Notes: generated by a model not told the origin, from the letters alone. Counted from the first letter of the stretch, positions 8,303-18,340 are shown. The stretch is DNA of 64,000 nucleotides from Oscillospiraceae bacterium (GCA_015065385.1 SVQK01000024.1:1-64000); one strand, 5' to 3'. A program made the numbers and translations.

Positions 8303-10882
8303 TCAGCCGATCCGATAGACGAACTTGAAGCGTCCGGCGGGAGCGGCGTCGCCCTGAATGTAGAACTTCATGATATCGCCGTCCTCGACGTTGTCCGCCC
8401 ATTTGAAGCTGAATCCAGCTCCGGTGTCCGCCCGTCCGAGGACTTCGCACGGGATCCGGAGAACGAGATACCGTCCCGTCACCCTGTAATCCGCCTCGCC
8501 CGCCGGGACCGTCTCGAAGCCCTCGCCGGTGAAGCGTTCCACCACGGCCTTGTCCGCGGAGGGGGAGACCCGGTTGACGATGTAGTCGAAGCTCTCCCAG
8601 CCGTCAAGTCCCGCGTCGGTGGTGTCGATATAGAGGCGCATCCAGTTCGGATCGGAGGACGGGGTGATTTCCGCCGCGCATTCGACGAGGAAATAGTAAT
8701 TCTCCCCATCCCGCGCGGCCTTTGCGCCCACGATATCGTTCCGACCGCTCTCATCGGTGAGCCGCACGCCTCCGTACGCGGCCGCGTCCCGGTTTCCGGT
8801 GTTGCCGCGGTAGGCGATGAACTCCGGTCCCACGTCCGCCCATTCGACAGCGGGATCCGCGTTCAGATCGATGCTCTTCGGACCGGAGGCTGCGGGTACG
8901 GGGCGCGCTCCCTTGAATTTGCGGACGTAGTCGGCCAGCTGATAGTAGTAGTGATCCTTGAGATCCCCCATGGTCGGCTCGATATCCCGGCTGTAGGTCT
9001 CGTCGAATTCGTCCGGGAAGGCGTTCTCCACCGCGGCGGCCGTCGGGGGCCAGGATTCGTACCGTCCGGCGTTCCATTCGTTCCAGCCGGTGACGAAGAC
9101 GATCCGCGGATCCTTTTCGATGGCGAACTCCCACTGTTCGGCGAAGTTCGCGCCCCAGAGCTTGGCGTCCTCGCGCGTGTCGTAGCCTCTTGTGGTCCAG
9201 TGGCGTCCGAAGATGTTCTCGCCGTTCATCGCGGTGAGTCCCTTTTCCGCCGACCAGTTGTGCGCGACGCCGACCGTGGTCATTTCAACGCGATCCGGAT
9301 CCGCCGCGCTGTAATAGAGGGCCTGCGGCGTGGTGGACAGCCAGCCCCAGCGTTCCGTGCCCTCCCGCGGAGCGTGATAGTCCTTCGCGTTGTAGACCGG
9401 CTCTCCGGCGCGGAAGGTGAAGAAATCCCAGATCTCCTGCTCCAGAAGATCCGTCCGGCGCGCGGTGAGGGACGTGCGATAGGCCATGAGCATCGGCTTG
9501 CCGTCCAGATAGAACCAGAGATCCTGATACCGACCGGGCCGGTAAATGTCCTGATACAGGGATTTGAGCTGGGTTTCGGTGTCGGATCCGGCGGCGAAGG
9601 GAAGCATGAACGAGATCTTCGGCACGTTCACGCCGTCCTTTTTCGCCTGCTCGAAGACCTCGTAGATCTTGAGATAGCTGTTTCTCCATGTGAAGGTGCC
9701 GTTGGTGTTGTCCATGAAGATCACGTCCACGCCCGCCGCCGCCATGAGCTCGGCCTGACGCCGGATCACCCATTCGTCCGTCGTGAGGTAGTAGCCGTAG
9801 ACAGGCTCGTCCCAGAAATAGCGGATCGAGCCTTTCGGCCAGTACGCGCTTTCATAGTCGTTCTTGATCTCGGGGTGTTCCCGCATGAATTCCGTGACGT
9901 TGAGCGGTTTGCCGTTGTCCGTGTTGTGCCAGTCCCAGTAGAACATGGCGACGATCTTGTCCTCCTTCGGGTCTCCCACGTCCCCGTTCATGGAGAGCGT
10001 GCGGCCGAGCCCGTCCGTAGCGGCCCATGTGTCCGGCATGGCGTCCCGCAGGATCAGAATGTCGTCCTCCGGGAGAACAAATTCGGGGGGAGATGTGTGC
10101 TTGCCGTCGATTTCGTTCATGTTTGCAACCTCCTCAAAATAAGTGTCGCGCGGTTCGGTAAAGCAGATGTCAAGCTGCAGGTCCCCTTCCGAGAAGAGAC
10201 CGCTGTTGAAGATCCATCCTCCGGATTCGCGGCCCGGAAAGACCCATGTCCCGGCGGGGCCTTTGGTGTCCTGAATGGCGAAGAGATAGTCCCCCGCGGG
10301 CATCTCGTCGAAGGTGAGCGCGTCGGTCGCGCAGTCCCGGAGCTTTGTGAAATGCTTGCTGACAGCGGGACCTGCCGCGAGCATGGCGTCATAGTTGTCG
10401 TCCCAGACATAGAGCGCGAGGGTGGCCTCCGAATCCGTCTGGGTCCAGGTGGGAACGCAGTAGGTGAACTGGTTGAACGGAGCCGTGACTCGGCAGCGCA
10501 CGCCGTAGACCTCGCCCTCGGCCACCTGATGGGCGGATTTTGCGGATTCGTCGAGCTCGTAGGCCGACACCCAGCTGATCTTTTTGACCGGTTTCTCGAG
10601 TTCCGGTTCGGGTTCCGCTTCCGGCGCGGGCTCTTCTGTATCGGGTGCCTCCGTCTCTCCGGTCGTTTCGGGATCGGAAGGTTTTGTTTCATCCGGAAGC
10701 GTTTCCGTCAGAGTCGATTCACTGTCCTCCGGCGCGGCTGACGGCGAGCAGGCGGAAAAAGGCCCGATCGCGGCGCAGAACAGGAGCAGGACGGCCAGTT
10801 TTCCGGCGCGCCGCCTCGTTTCTCCGGATATGCCTCCGCGGGATATTTGCGGCTGCCGTCCGCCGCGGTTTTTGTGTTTCAT
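8303..10882 (-). CDS. GH71/GH99-like glycoside hydrolase lipoprotein
   Basis: An 859-residue lipoprotein. After a basic N-terminus (MKHKNRGG) comes a hydrophobic stretch ending in a lipobox-like FSACS, then an acidic Ser/Thr/Pro/Glu linker to about residue 100. The middle resembles GH71/GH99-type barrels that act on alpha-glucans or alpha-mannans: MFYWDWHNTDNGKPLN, MAAAGVDVIFMDNTNGTF, YLDGKPMLMAYR and FVTGWNEWNAGRYESW are seen in order. The last 190 residues look like a CBM9/DOMON-type beta-sandwich. The frame is open upstream to 11044, but the ATG at 10882 follows GGGAGGA by six bases and starts the signal peptide, so I use it. It is the first gene of a two-gene unit with the GH116 enzyme. 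The exact family and linkage are not certain. Confidence 0.75.
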   Translation of the reverse strand: MKHKNRGGRQPQISRGGISGETRRRAGKLAVLLLFCAAIGPFSACSPSAAPEDSESTLTETLPDETKPSDPETTGETEAPDTEEPAPEAEPEPELEKPVKKISWVSAYELDESAKSAHQVAEGEVYGVRCRVTAPFNQFTYCVPTWTQTDSEATLALYVWDDNYDAMLAAGPAVSKHFTKLRDCATDALTFDEMPAGDYLFAIQDTKGPAGTWVFPGRESGGWIFNSGLFSEGDLQLDICFTEPRDTYFEEVANMNEIDGKHTSPPEFVLPEDDILILRDAMPDTWAATDGLGRTLSMNGDVGDPKEDKIVAMFYWDWHNTDNGKPLNVTEFMREHPEIKNDYESAYWPKGSIRYFWDEPVYGYYLTTDEWVIRRQAELMAAAGVDVIFMDNTNGTFTWRNSYLKIYEVFEQAKKDGVNVPKISFMLPFAAGSDTETQLKSLYQDIYRPGRYQDLWFYLDGKPMLMAYRTSLTARRTDLLEQEIWDFFTFRAGEPVYNAKDYHAPREGTERWGWLSTTPQALYYSAADPDRVEMTTVGVAHNWSAEKGLTAMNGENIFGRHWTTRGYDTREDAKLWGANFAEQWEFAIEKDPRIVFVTGWNEWNAGRYESWPPTAAAVENAFPDEFDETYSRDIEPTMGDLKDHYYYQLADYVRKFKGARPVPAASGPKSIDLNADPAVEWADVGPEFIAYRGNTGNRDAAAYGGVRLTDESGRNDIVGAKAARDGENYYFLVECAAEITPSSDPNWMRLYIDTTDAGLDGWESFDYIVNRVSPSADKAVVERFTGEGFETVPAGEADYRVTGRYLVLRIPCEVLGRADTGAGFSFKWADNVEDGDIMKFYIQGDAAPAGRFKFVYRIG

Positions 10883-10930
10883 GGGGATCCTCCCGTACCT
10901 TGACCCGGTTTTCCGGGATTCTTCCCGTTG

Positions 10931-10960
10931 ATTATAGCATATTGCCTCCGGGGATTGCAA
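10931..10960 (-). promoter_or_regulatory. Promoter of the GH99-like/GH116 unit
   Basis: Minus strand TTGCAA (10955-10960) and TATAAT (10931-10936) are separated by 18 bases, about 50 bases before the lipoprotein start codon. Confidence 0.75.
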
Positions 10961-11086
10961 GAACGCGCGGGAAAAAAACGAAGATTCCGGCGCCGGAGGG
11001 GCAGATTGTGCAGAGTGCCCCAAAATGGCGTGCTTTCGGTTCATGAATTGTTTACATTTTTGAACCGCTCAAACCGCGCAACCCAC

Positions 11087-11117
11087 TGGACAAGGTGCGG
11101 GAGGGACGTGTTATAAT
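11087..11117 (+). promoter_or_regulatory. Probable promoter of the GH31/GH3 cluster
   Basis: TATAAT at 11112-11117 is a clear -10. The best -35 is TGGACA at 11087-11092, with a rather long 19-base spacer. The first start codon follows about 50 bases later. Confidence 0.55.
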
Positions 11118-11166
11118 AGCGATAACGAAAGCTGACGGAATTCAGCGGCAGATATGGGAGGACAGC

Positions 11167-11988
11167 ATGAAAAAACGGATCGTAACGACAACGGCGGTAT
11201 TTGACCCGGGGTATCCCGCGGAAAAGGCGGCAGAACGGCTTGCGGGACTCGGCTTCGAGGCGCTCGATATGGCGCTGGATTACTGGAGGACCGCGGAGAA
11301 TTCTCCCTTCCTCACCGACGGCTATCTCGCGTGGGCACAGGCGGTCGGAAAACAGGCGGAGAGCGTCGGCGCTCCCTACACCCATTCCCACGCTCCCGGA
11401 GAGGCGGGGACGGATCCGCTGATCGGGCGTTCCATCGAGACGGCGGGCGCGCTCGGGGCGAAGTACATGGTGCTCCATCCCATCTTCCGGGAAAACGGCG
11501 CGGACATCGACGACGCTGACACTTTCATCAGGCGGAACGCGGACGCGGTGAAGCCGTGGCTCCCGCTCGCACGGGATTCGGGCGTGGTGATCCTCTCCGA
11601 AAATCTCCTGTGGGGCGCGTCCCGGGATCCCCGGATCATCGCGCGGCTTGTCGAGTCGGTAGGATCGGAGCAGTTCGGCTGGTGCTTTGACACGGGACAC
11701 GCGAATATCTTCGGCTACGGCCCCGCGATCCTGCCGGAATGCGCCTGCCCGCCCCTGTCCCTACATCTTCAGGACAACAACGGCGGCGGAGACGAGCACC
11801 TCATCCCCGGGGACGGGAACATCGACTGGGACGCCATGGCGGCTTCTCTGAAAGCGGTCGGCTACGCGGGGGACTGCGTGCTCGAGGCCCATCACCAGAG
11901 CCTTGACGCGAAGGACGAGGACAGGGATCCGATCCTTGCCCGCCTCTTCACCGCCGCAAAGGATCTCAGAGCGAAGATGGAGGACTGA
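11167..11988 (+). CDS. Sugar phosphate isomerase/epimerase-like TIM-barrel protein
   Basis: A 273-residue protein of the xylose-isomerase-like AP-endonuclease-2 barrel superfamily. Metal-ligand type motifs are visible: a Glu at the end of a strand in GVVILSENLLWG, FDTGHANIFG for the Asp/His pair, SLHLQDNNGGGDEHLIPGDGNIDW, and DCVLEAHH near the end. Such proteins isomerise or epimerise sugars, inositols or keto-sugars, and the reaction cannot be read from sequence. The frame opens at 11095, but the ATG at 11167 is preceded by GGGAGG and starts the fold. It heads a plus-strand cluster with a solute-binding lipoprotein, GH31 and GH3, so it probably handles a sugar released by them. Confidence 0.8.
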   Translation: MKKRIVTTTAVFDPGYPAEKAAERLAGLGFEALDMALDYWRTAENSPFLTDGYLAWAQAVGKQAESVGAPYTHSHAPGEAGTDPLIGRSIETAGALGAKYMVLHPIFRENGADIDDADTFIRRNADAVKPWLPLARDSGVVILSENLLWGASRDPRIIARLVESVGSEQFGWCFDTGHANIFGYGPAILPECACPPLSLHLQDNNGGGDEHLIPGDGNIDWDAMAASLKAVGYAGDCVLEAHHQSLDAKDEDRDPILARLFTAAKDLRAKMED

Positions 11989-12038
11989 GCGGGCTGCAGC
12001 GGATTTGCTGACCGATCTGTGACATCGAAGGAGAGAAC

Positions 12039-13514
12039 ATGATGAAGAAACGCATTCTCAGCATACTTTTGGCAGGCTTGCTGCTGGCGTCCTGCTCGGC
12101 GAATAACCCCGAGGGAGGAGAAGAAACAGAGGCTCAGGCGTCCTCTTCGGAGCTTGCCGGGACTCCCGCGGCCGAAACCGAGCCAGAACCCGAGGAGACC
12201 GAGGTCACGGACGACGTGCCGGAACTGGACTTCGGACAGGACATGGACCTGCTCGTCTCCAACATCAGCTGGGCGACCCGGAACGTCATAGCGGAAGAGC
12301 TCACGGGCGACCGGGTGGGGGACGATCAGTACAACATGAAACTTGAGATGGAGACCCGCTTCAATACCAAGCTGGCAGAAACCTATACGGATGACATTTG
12401 GAGTACAGCTTATCTGAATCGACTGGTCAAGGCGGACGACGATACCTTTGAACTCTGCTTTGTCCTCGACCTCTACGCCCCCGGATATGCCAACAGCGGA
12501 CTGGTGCAGGCGCTGGACGACGTGCAGTACATCGACCTTGAAAAGCCTTACTGGGATCAGGCGCTGAGGCCCTGCGTCACCATCGCGGGAAAGACGTGGT
12601 TCGCCTTCGGGTGCTTCGATCTCTCTTACTACGATCTGACCCACATCCTGACCTTCAACAAGGGGCTGGTTTCAGATCTGAACCTGGGGAATCCATATGA
12701 GCTTGTGCGGGAAGGCAAGTGGACCGTGGACGCCTTTGAATCTGCGGCAGCCCGGGCCGTGATGGACGTGGACGGCGACGGGACCATGACGACGGAGGAT
12801 TCTTACGGCTTCACCAGCGTTGCCAAGCAGATTTTGCCCTGCTTCTGGATGGCGGCGGGAGAGCAGAGCATCGCCAAGGATGAGCGGGACATTCCCTATC
12901 TCAACATTATCGGCAACGAGCGGTTCATGAGTGTCTTCGAGCGGATGTACTCCGTCATGTGGGACAACGGGATCTGGTGCCCGAACACCGAGGATCAGAA
13001 CTTCTGGTCCGGAACGGTCAATATGTTCGGAAACGGACGTGCGCTCTTCGCCGCCTCGACCTTCTACTACCTGAACGAGTTCCGGGATCTGGAAACCGAT
13101 TTCGGGATCCTGCCCTATCCGAAGTTCACCGAGGATCAGGACGGTTATCACAACCGGGTCGAGGGCGGATGCAAGATCGCCGTTATCCCGGTCAACAGCC
13201 GCGTGCCGGAGAAAGCGGGAGCCCTGCTGGAAGCCATGGCTGCCTACGGATTTCGGACCCTGATCCCGGATTACTACGAGGTGGTCCTGAAGCGGAAGAA
13301 CTCCCGGGACGAGGAGTCCGCGGAGATGCTCGATCTGATCTTCTCCACCCGGAGCTACGACCTCGGCGATACATGGTGGTGCAACGAGCTCCGCGACGGG
13401 ATCTTCAAGCCCATGTTCCGGGACAATAACAGGGATCTCGTTTCGGAAATCGCAAAGAAGCAGAAGCTGATCAACAAGACAGTGGAGAAGGCAATCTCGT
13501 CCTTCCTCGACTGA
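12039..13514 (+). CDS. Extracellular solute-binding lipoprotein (ABC importer type)
   Basis: A 491-residue lipoprotein with a signal peptide and lipobox (LLLASCS, Cys at about residue 19), a Glu/Thr/Pro-rich linker, then a family-1-like solute-binding fold. Supporting stretches are LNRLVKADDDTFEL, YDLTHILTFNKGLV, GKWTVDAFESAA, VDGDGTMTTEDSYGF and FGILPYPKFTEDQDGY, typical of binding proteins for sugars. An AAGGAG site precedes MMKK, so the start is 12039 or 12042. No permease gene is next to it, so it must use a transporter encoded elsewhere, unless it serves the MalF/MalG-type pair at 58003-59903. The GH31 gene follows after 18 bases, pointing to an oligosaccharide ligand. Confidence 0.8.
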   Translation: MMKKRILSILLAGLLLASCSANNPEGGEETEAQASSSELAGTPAAETEPEPEETEVTDDVPELDFGQDMDLLVSNISWATRNVIAEELTGDRVGDDQYNMKLEMETRFNTKLAETYTDDIWSTAYLNRLVKADDDTFELCFVLDLYAPGYANSGLVQALDDVQYIDLEKPYWDQALRPCVTIAGKTWFAFGCFDLSYYDLTHILTFNKGLVSDLNLGNPYELVREGKWTVDAFESAAARAVMDVDGDGTMTTEDSYGFTSVAKQILPCFWMAAGEQSIAKDERDIPYLNIIGNERFMSVFERMYSVMWDNGIWCPNTEDQNFWSGTVNMFGNGRALFAASTFYYLNEFRDLETDFGILPYPKFTEDQDGYHNRVEGGCKIAVIPVNSRVPEKAGALLEAMAAYGFRTLIPDYYEVVLKRKNSRDEESAEMLDLIFSTRSYDLGDTWWCNELRDGIFKPMFRDNNRDLVSEIAKKQKLINKTVEKAISSFLD

Positions 13515-13532
13515 GCTGAAAAGGAGCGCTGT

Positions 13533-15812
13533 ATGGCGAAAAACTGTTTTGTATATGAAGGCGGAGACGATCGGTTCGTCATCCGGTTTTACGGAAAAAA
13601 CATCGCGCGGGTGACCTACCGCGAGCCCGAAGGAGGCCCTCTTCCTTCCTATTCCGTGACGGCGGAATGCCCGGCAGAATGCCCGGCGGAGGCGGAGGTC
13701 TCGGCCTCAGAGGAGGACGCGGTCCTCACCCTGAAAACGGATTGCATGACGATCCATGCGGACAGGAGTCAGGTTCTGTTCGAGGCGCCGGACGGAACCC
13801 GGCTTTCCCGGGCGGAGCGGTTCCACCTCGTCCCCTACGACATGGTGCGGACCACCGGCGGGGAAGCGGTCTACCGGCAGACGGTGGATGGGCTGCGCGC
13901 GTTTCTGGAGGGCGGGAAAGAGGAGTTTGTCCGCAAGTCCTTTCACGGAGCCGTGTCGTTCGACTTTACCGAGGAGGAAACGCTCTTCGGGCTCGGCAGC
14001 CACGAGGAGGGGTATCCGAACCTCAGGGGACAGTTCGTCCCGCTGTATCAGGAGAACATGCGGATCGCGGTTCCCGTGTTCGTCTCCACCAAGGGATACG
14101 GCGTGCTCGTCAACTGCGGCTCCGCCATGACCTTCGACGCGACGGATCACAGACGGGGCAAGTTCTATCTGGATTCCGTCGAGGCCGTCGATTTCTGGTT
14201 CATTTTCGGCGGGGACTTCGACGGGGTGTGCCGCGGACTGCGCTCCCTCACCGGAGAAACGCCCATGCTTCCGAAATGGGCGCTCGGATACGTTCAGTCG
14301 AAGGAGCGGTACGGATCGCAGGAGGAACTGATTTCCATCGGACGGAAGTACCGCGAGCTCGGCATCCCGATCGACGTGATCGTGCAGGACTGGCTCTACT
14401 GGGACGACGGCATGTGGGGCAACAAGCATTTCAACAAAGAGCGCTATCCCGATCCCGCCGCCCTGACCGGCGAGCTGCACCGGATGGATCTGAAGCTGAT
14501 GGTCTCGATCTGGCCGAATCTGTCCGGGGAGTCGGAGGACAGAGTTGAGCTGCGCGAGGCGGGACACCTGCTCGGCGACGGATCGATGGTGAACGCCTAT
14601 GACGAGGCGGCGCGGGCGATGTACTGGAAACAGGCGAACGAAGGCCTTTTCCGGTACGGGATCGACGGCTGGTGGTGCGATTCCTCCGAGCCCTTCGATG
14701 CCGTGTGGAACAGCCCGGAACGGCCCCCGCTGCCCGAGCGCATGAAGAAATCCACGGACGAATTCAAGAAATACCTCGACGATTCCCTCCTGAACGTCTA
14801 CTCCCTCCACCATTCGAAGGGCATGTACGAGAACCAGCGGAAATGCTCGGACAAGCGCGTCGTCAACCTGACCCGCTCCGGATTCTCCGGCCAGCACCGG
14901 TACGGAACAGTCGTATGGTCTGGCGACTGCTCGGCAAACTGGGAGACCCTCCGGAAGCAGGTCCGGATCGTGCAGAACTATTCGGCGACCGGCGAGGCAT
15001 ACTGGAATTCCGATATCGGAGCGTTCTTCGCCACGGGCGGCTACGAGTGGTTCCGGGACGGGGATTATCCCGACGGCTGCGACGATCCGGGCTACCGCGA
15101 GCTCTACACCCGCTGGCTCCAGTTCGCCGCCTTCACGCCGATGATGCGCTCCCACGGGACGAGCACCCCGCGCGAGGTCTGGCGGTTCGGCGAGCGGGGA
15201 ACGGCATACCGGGACGCCATTGAGAAGGCGATCCGCCTCCGCTACGCGCTCATCCCCTACCTTTATTCCGTGAACGCGGCGGTGACCTTCGACGGGATCA
15301 TGCCCGTGACGCCGCTGGCTCTGGCGTATCCGAACGACCGGGAGGCGGCGAAGGCGTCGGGCGAATACCTTTACGGAAAATCCCTCCTCGTCTGCCCCGT
15401 GACCGATCCGGGGGCGAAGGACGTCACGCTCTACCTCCCCGCTGGCGGATGGTACGACTTCGAGACCGAGGCGTATTACGAGGGAGGCCGGTATGTGACC
15501 ATTCCCGTGACCATCGATAAGATCCCGTTTTTTGCGAAAGCCGGAGCGATCGTGCCCGTCGCCGCGCCTGCGCAATCCACGGCGGAGATGACCGGCGCGC
15601 CCGTCGAGATCCGTGTCTATGCGGGAGCGGACGGCGCGTTCACCCTGTACGACGACGACGGGGTGGATTACGGCTACGAAAAGGGAGACTGCACCGCAGT
15701 GAACCTGTGCTACAGGGACGCCGACGGAACGGTGACAGAGACGGTGAGCGGATCTTCCGACTGGCTCCATCCGTCCACGGTCCGCGTGATCGGGAAAGGA
15801 GAAACAAAATGA
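13533..15812 (+). CDS. GH31 alpha-glucosidase/alpha-xylosidase
   Basis: A 759-residue GH31 enzyme. An N-terminal beta-sandwich (to about residue 235) precedes the barrel, with IDVIVQDWLYWDDGMWG leading to the nucleophile motif GWWCDSSEP (D383) and the acid/base motif WSGDCSANW (D465). A C-terminal beta domain with LYDDDG follows. No signal peptide is present, so it is likely cytoplasmic. GH31 enzymes with QDW...YWDDGMWG-type strands include alpha-xylosidases (YicI type). Pairing with a GH3 beta-glucosidase would suit stepwise degradation of xyloglucan oligosaccharides, but this is inference. Its stop overlaps the start of GH3 (ATGA), so the two are translationally coupled. Confidence 0.9.
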   Translation: MAKNCFVYEGGDDRFVIRFYGKNIARVTYREPEGGPLPSYSVTAECPAECPAEAEVSASEEDAVLTLKTDCMTIHADRSQVLFEAPDGTRLSRAERFHLVPYDMVRTTGGEAVYRQTVDGLRAFLEGGKEEFVRKSFHGAVSFDFTEEETLFGLGSHEEGYPNLRGQFVPLYQENMRIAVPVFVSTKGYGVLVNCGSAMTFDATDHRRGKFYLDSVEAVDFWFIFGGDFDGVCRGLRSLTGETPMLPKWALGYVQSKERYGSQEELISIGRKYRELGIPIDVIVQDWLYWDDGMWGNKHFNKERYPDPAALTGELHRMDLKLMVSIWPNLSGESEDRVELREAGHLLGDGSMVNAYDEAARAMYWKQANEGLFRYGIDGWWCDSSEPFDAVWNSPERPPLPERMKKSTDEFKKYLDDSLLNVYSLHHSKGMYENQRKCSDKRVVNLTRSGFSGQHRYGTVVWSGDCSANWETLRKQVRIVQNYSATGEAYWNSDIGAFFATGGYEWFRDGDYPDGCDDPGYRELYTRWLQFAAFTPMMRSHGTSTPREVWRFGERGTAYRDAIEKAIRLRYALIPYLYSVNAAVTFDGIMPVTPLALAYPNDREAAKASGEYLYGKSLLVCPVTDPGAKDVTLYLPAGGWYDFETEAYYEGGRYVTIPVTIDKIPFFAKAGAIVPVAAPAQSTAEMTGAPVEIRVYAGADGAFTLYDDDGVDYGYEKGDCTAVNLCYRDADGTVTETVSGSSDWLHPSTVRVIGKGETK

Positions 15813-18325
15813 ACCCGTACGAAGACAGAAGCCTGTCCTTTGAAGAGCGCGCCGCGGATCTTCTCAGCCGGATGACGCTCAGGGAAAAGATCCTCATTCT
15901 GATCGAGACCTCTCCCGCGAACGAGAGGCTCGGCATCCCGCCGTACAACCACGGGAACGAGGCCCTGCACGGCGTGATCCGGCTCGGGAAGTACACCGTC
16001 TTTCCGCAGGCGATCGCGTTCGGGGCGATGTTCGACCCGGACCTGATGGAGGTCATCACGGAGGCGATCTCCGACGAGGCGCGGGCGATGCACCATCACG
16101 GCCAGAAAATCGCCGCCAAGGACAACCGGTTCGGCGGGCGGTACAGCGGGCTCCTCACCTTCTGGTCGCCGGACCTGAATCTGTGCCGGGATCCGCGGTG
16201 GGGACGGACGGGCGAGACCTACGGGGAGGATCCGTATCTTGCCGGGAAGACCGGTGCGGCGTTCGTCCGGGGTCTTCAGGGAAAGGATCCGAAGTATCTC
16301 AAAGCCGTCTCGACGCCGAAGCACTTCACGGCGAACAACGAGGAGCACAACCGCTTCTCCTGCGACGCGAAAATGAGCCGCAAATCCTTCCGCGAGTACC
16401 ATCTCGAACCCTTCCGCATCGCGGTCGAGGAAGGGCATCCGGCGGCGGTCATGGCGGCGTACAACGCGATCAACGGGATCCCCTGCCACGAAAACCGGGA
16501 GCTTCTCACGGACATCCTCCGGGGCGAATGGGGATTCGACGGCTACGCGGTGTCCGACTGCTCCGGAATCGCGAGGATCTGGGATTCCCACAAGCGGTAC
16601 GAGGATCCCGCGGACGCCGCCTCAGCCGCCCTCAACGCCGGGATCGATCTGGAATGCGGCGGGTATTCAGCCTACGAGCACATGTACGCTGAATTTCTCG
16701 AAAAGCAGGTGAACGCCGGCAAGACGACGGAGGCGCGGATCGACGAGGCCTGCCTGAGAGTCCTCACGGCGCGGTTCCGCCTCGGTCAGTTCGATCCCGA
16801 CGAGGACGTGCCGTTCTCGAAGATCCCCCTGTCCGTCGTAGGCTGCGCGAAGCACCGGGAGCTCGCCCTGAAATCGGCCCTCGAGTCGATCGTGCTCTTG
16901 AAAAACGACGGCGTTCTGCCGATCTCACGGGACAAGACCCTCGCCGTGGTGGGCAACAACGCCGCTGCCTGCCAGTTCGGGGACTACAGCGGCGATCCTT
17001 TGAACCGGCCGATTTCTCCGGCTGAGGGGCTGACGGCGGAATTCGGGGCGGCCGTGACGGCGGTCCCGTGGAAATGGAGACCGGACGGTCAGACCTACAC
17101 GCCCGTCGATTCCGCTCATCTTTCCGCGCCGGACGGAACCCCGGGGCTCCGCGGCGAATACTACGCGAACGCCGGATTCCTCGGGGAGCCGAAGACCCGC
17201 GCGGACGCCGCGATCGACTTCGCATGGAACGATCAGATGCCGGACACCTATATCACGACCTTGCAGTATTCGATCCGCTGGACCGGATTCCTCTGCCCGG
17301 AGGTCACCGGCGTGTATCTGCTCCGGCTGAGATGGTCGGGGAGCGCGCCGTGCGAAAAGCCGGTTCTGACGGTGAACGGGGCAGAGCTCGGGCAGGAAGC
17401 CGCGGTCCCGCTTGAAGCCGGGGCGAAGATCCCGGTCACGGTGGAATACCGGAAGGCCGCGGAGAATCCGTCGATCCGGTTCGAATGGGCGGTTCCGGAC
17501 GGGGAGCTCTCCGATCCCTTCGCCGAGGAGGTCGCCTGCGCAGAGGACGCGGACGTGACGGTGGCGGTGGTCGGGCTCGGCAAGGAATACGAGAGCGAAG
17601 GACACGACCGCGAAACGCTTCGCCTGCCTCCGGAACAGGAAGAGTTTCTCGCCCGCCTCTTCGACACGGGAAAGCCCGTCGTCGTGGTGCTCGAAAACGG
17701 CAGCCCCCTGTCCGTTCCCACGATCGCGGAGCGTGCGGCGGCGGTGATCGAGGCGTGGTATCCGGGCGAGCGGGGCGGGGAGGCTCTGGCGGCCCTGCTC
17801 TCCGGGCGTGAGAACTTCTCCGGACGTCTGCCCGCCACGTTCCCGGTCTCGGAGGACGATCTTCCGCCCTTCGACGACTACGAGATGGAACACGGACGGA
17901 CGTACATGTACGCGGAGAAAAAGCCCCTCTGGTCCTTCGGATTCGGCCTGTCCTACGCCCGCTTCTCCTTCTCCTCCCTCCGCGCGGAAAAGACCGGCGG
18001 CGCGGAATGGACCGTGACCGTATCGGTGACGAACGAAGGGAAGGTTCCCGGGGACGAGGTGGCGCAGCTCTACATCGACAGCGCGGGGCTCGCCGGTCAG
18101 CCGAACTATCGTCTCCGCGGATTCCGGAGGGTACGGCTGGAACCGGGCGAGACGCGCGAGGTCTCCTTCCCGCTGACGGAGGCGGACTTCACCCTCTTCG
18201 ACCGGGACGGCATCGCGTCGTTTGTCCCTGGCTCGTACCGGATCTGGGCGGGCGGATCCCTCCCGGACGCGCGGAGCAGAGAACTCGGCGCGGCGGACTG
18301 CGTCTCTCTCGTACTCTCCGTCTGA
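15809..18325 (+). CDS. GH3 beta-glucosidase/beta-xylosidase with PA14 insert
   Basis: An 838-residue GH3 enzyme. The barrel carries WSPDLNLCRDPRWGR, KHFTANN and the nucleophile motif GYAVSDCSG (D250). In the second domain a PA14 module (about residues 450-560; GLRGEYYANAGF, YSIRWTGFL, GVYLLRLRWSG) is inserted, as in barley-type and clostridial beta-glucosidases. The C-terminal Fn3-like domain ends the protein (GEVAQLYID-type strand, LRGFRRVRLEPGE). No signal peptide is present. It starts at 15809 inside the GH31 stop (ATGA), preceded by AAAGGAG. Substrate may be a beta-glucoside or beta-xyloside; the pair with GH31 hints at xyloglucan or isoprimeverose-like units. Confidence 0.92.
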   Translation: MNPYEDRSLSFEERAADLLSRMTLREKILILIETSPANERLGIPPYNHGNEALHGVIRLGKYTVFPQAIAFGAMFDPDLMEVITEAISDEARAMHHHGQKIAAKDNRFGGRYSGLLTFWSPDLNLCRDPRWGRTGETYGEDPYLAGKTGAAFVRGLQGKDPKYLKAVSTPKHFTANNEEHNRFSCDAKMSRKSFREYHLEPFRIAVEEGHPAAVMAAYNAINGIPCHENRELLTDILRGEWGFDGYAVSDCSGIARIWDSHKRYEDPADAASAALNAGIDLECGGYSAYEHMYAEFLEKQVNAGKTTEARIDEACLRVLTARFRLGQFDPDEDVPFSKIPLSVVGCAKHRELALKSALESIVLLKNDGVLPISRDKTLAVVGNNAAACQFGDYSGDPLNRPISPAEGLTAEFGAAVTAVPWKWRPDGQTYTPVDSAHLSAPDGTPGLRGEYYANAGFLGEPKTRADAAIDFAWNDQMPDTYITTLQYSIRWTGFLCPEVTGVYLLRLRWSGSAPCEKPVLTVNGAELGQEAAVPLEAGAKIPVTVEYRKAAENPSIRFEWAVPDGELSDPFAEEVACAEDADVTVAVVGLGKEYESEGHDRETLRLPPEQEEFLARLFDTGKPVVVVLENGSPLSVPTIAERAAAVIEAWYPGERGGEALAALLSGRENFSGRLPATFPVSEDDLPPFDDYEMEHGRTYMYAEKKPLWSFGFGLSYARFSFSSLRAEKTGGAEWTVTVSVTNEGKVPGDEVAQLYIDSAGLAGQPNYRLRGFRRVRLEPGETREVSFPLTEADFTLFDRDGIASFVPGSYRIWAGGSLPDARSRELGAADCVSLVLSV

Positions 18326-18340
18326 CACATCAACACAAAA

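Noticed and set aside
8144-10741. 865-residue plus-strand frame opposite the GH99-like gene
   Set aside because: Antisense shadow; the minus-strand gene has a signal peptide, lipobox and hydrolase motifs.
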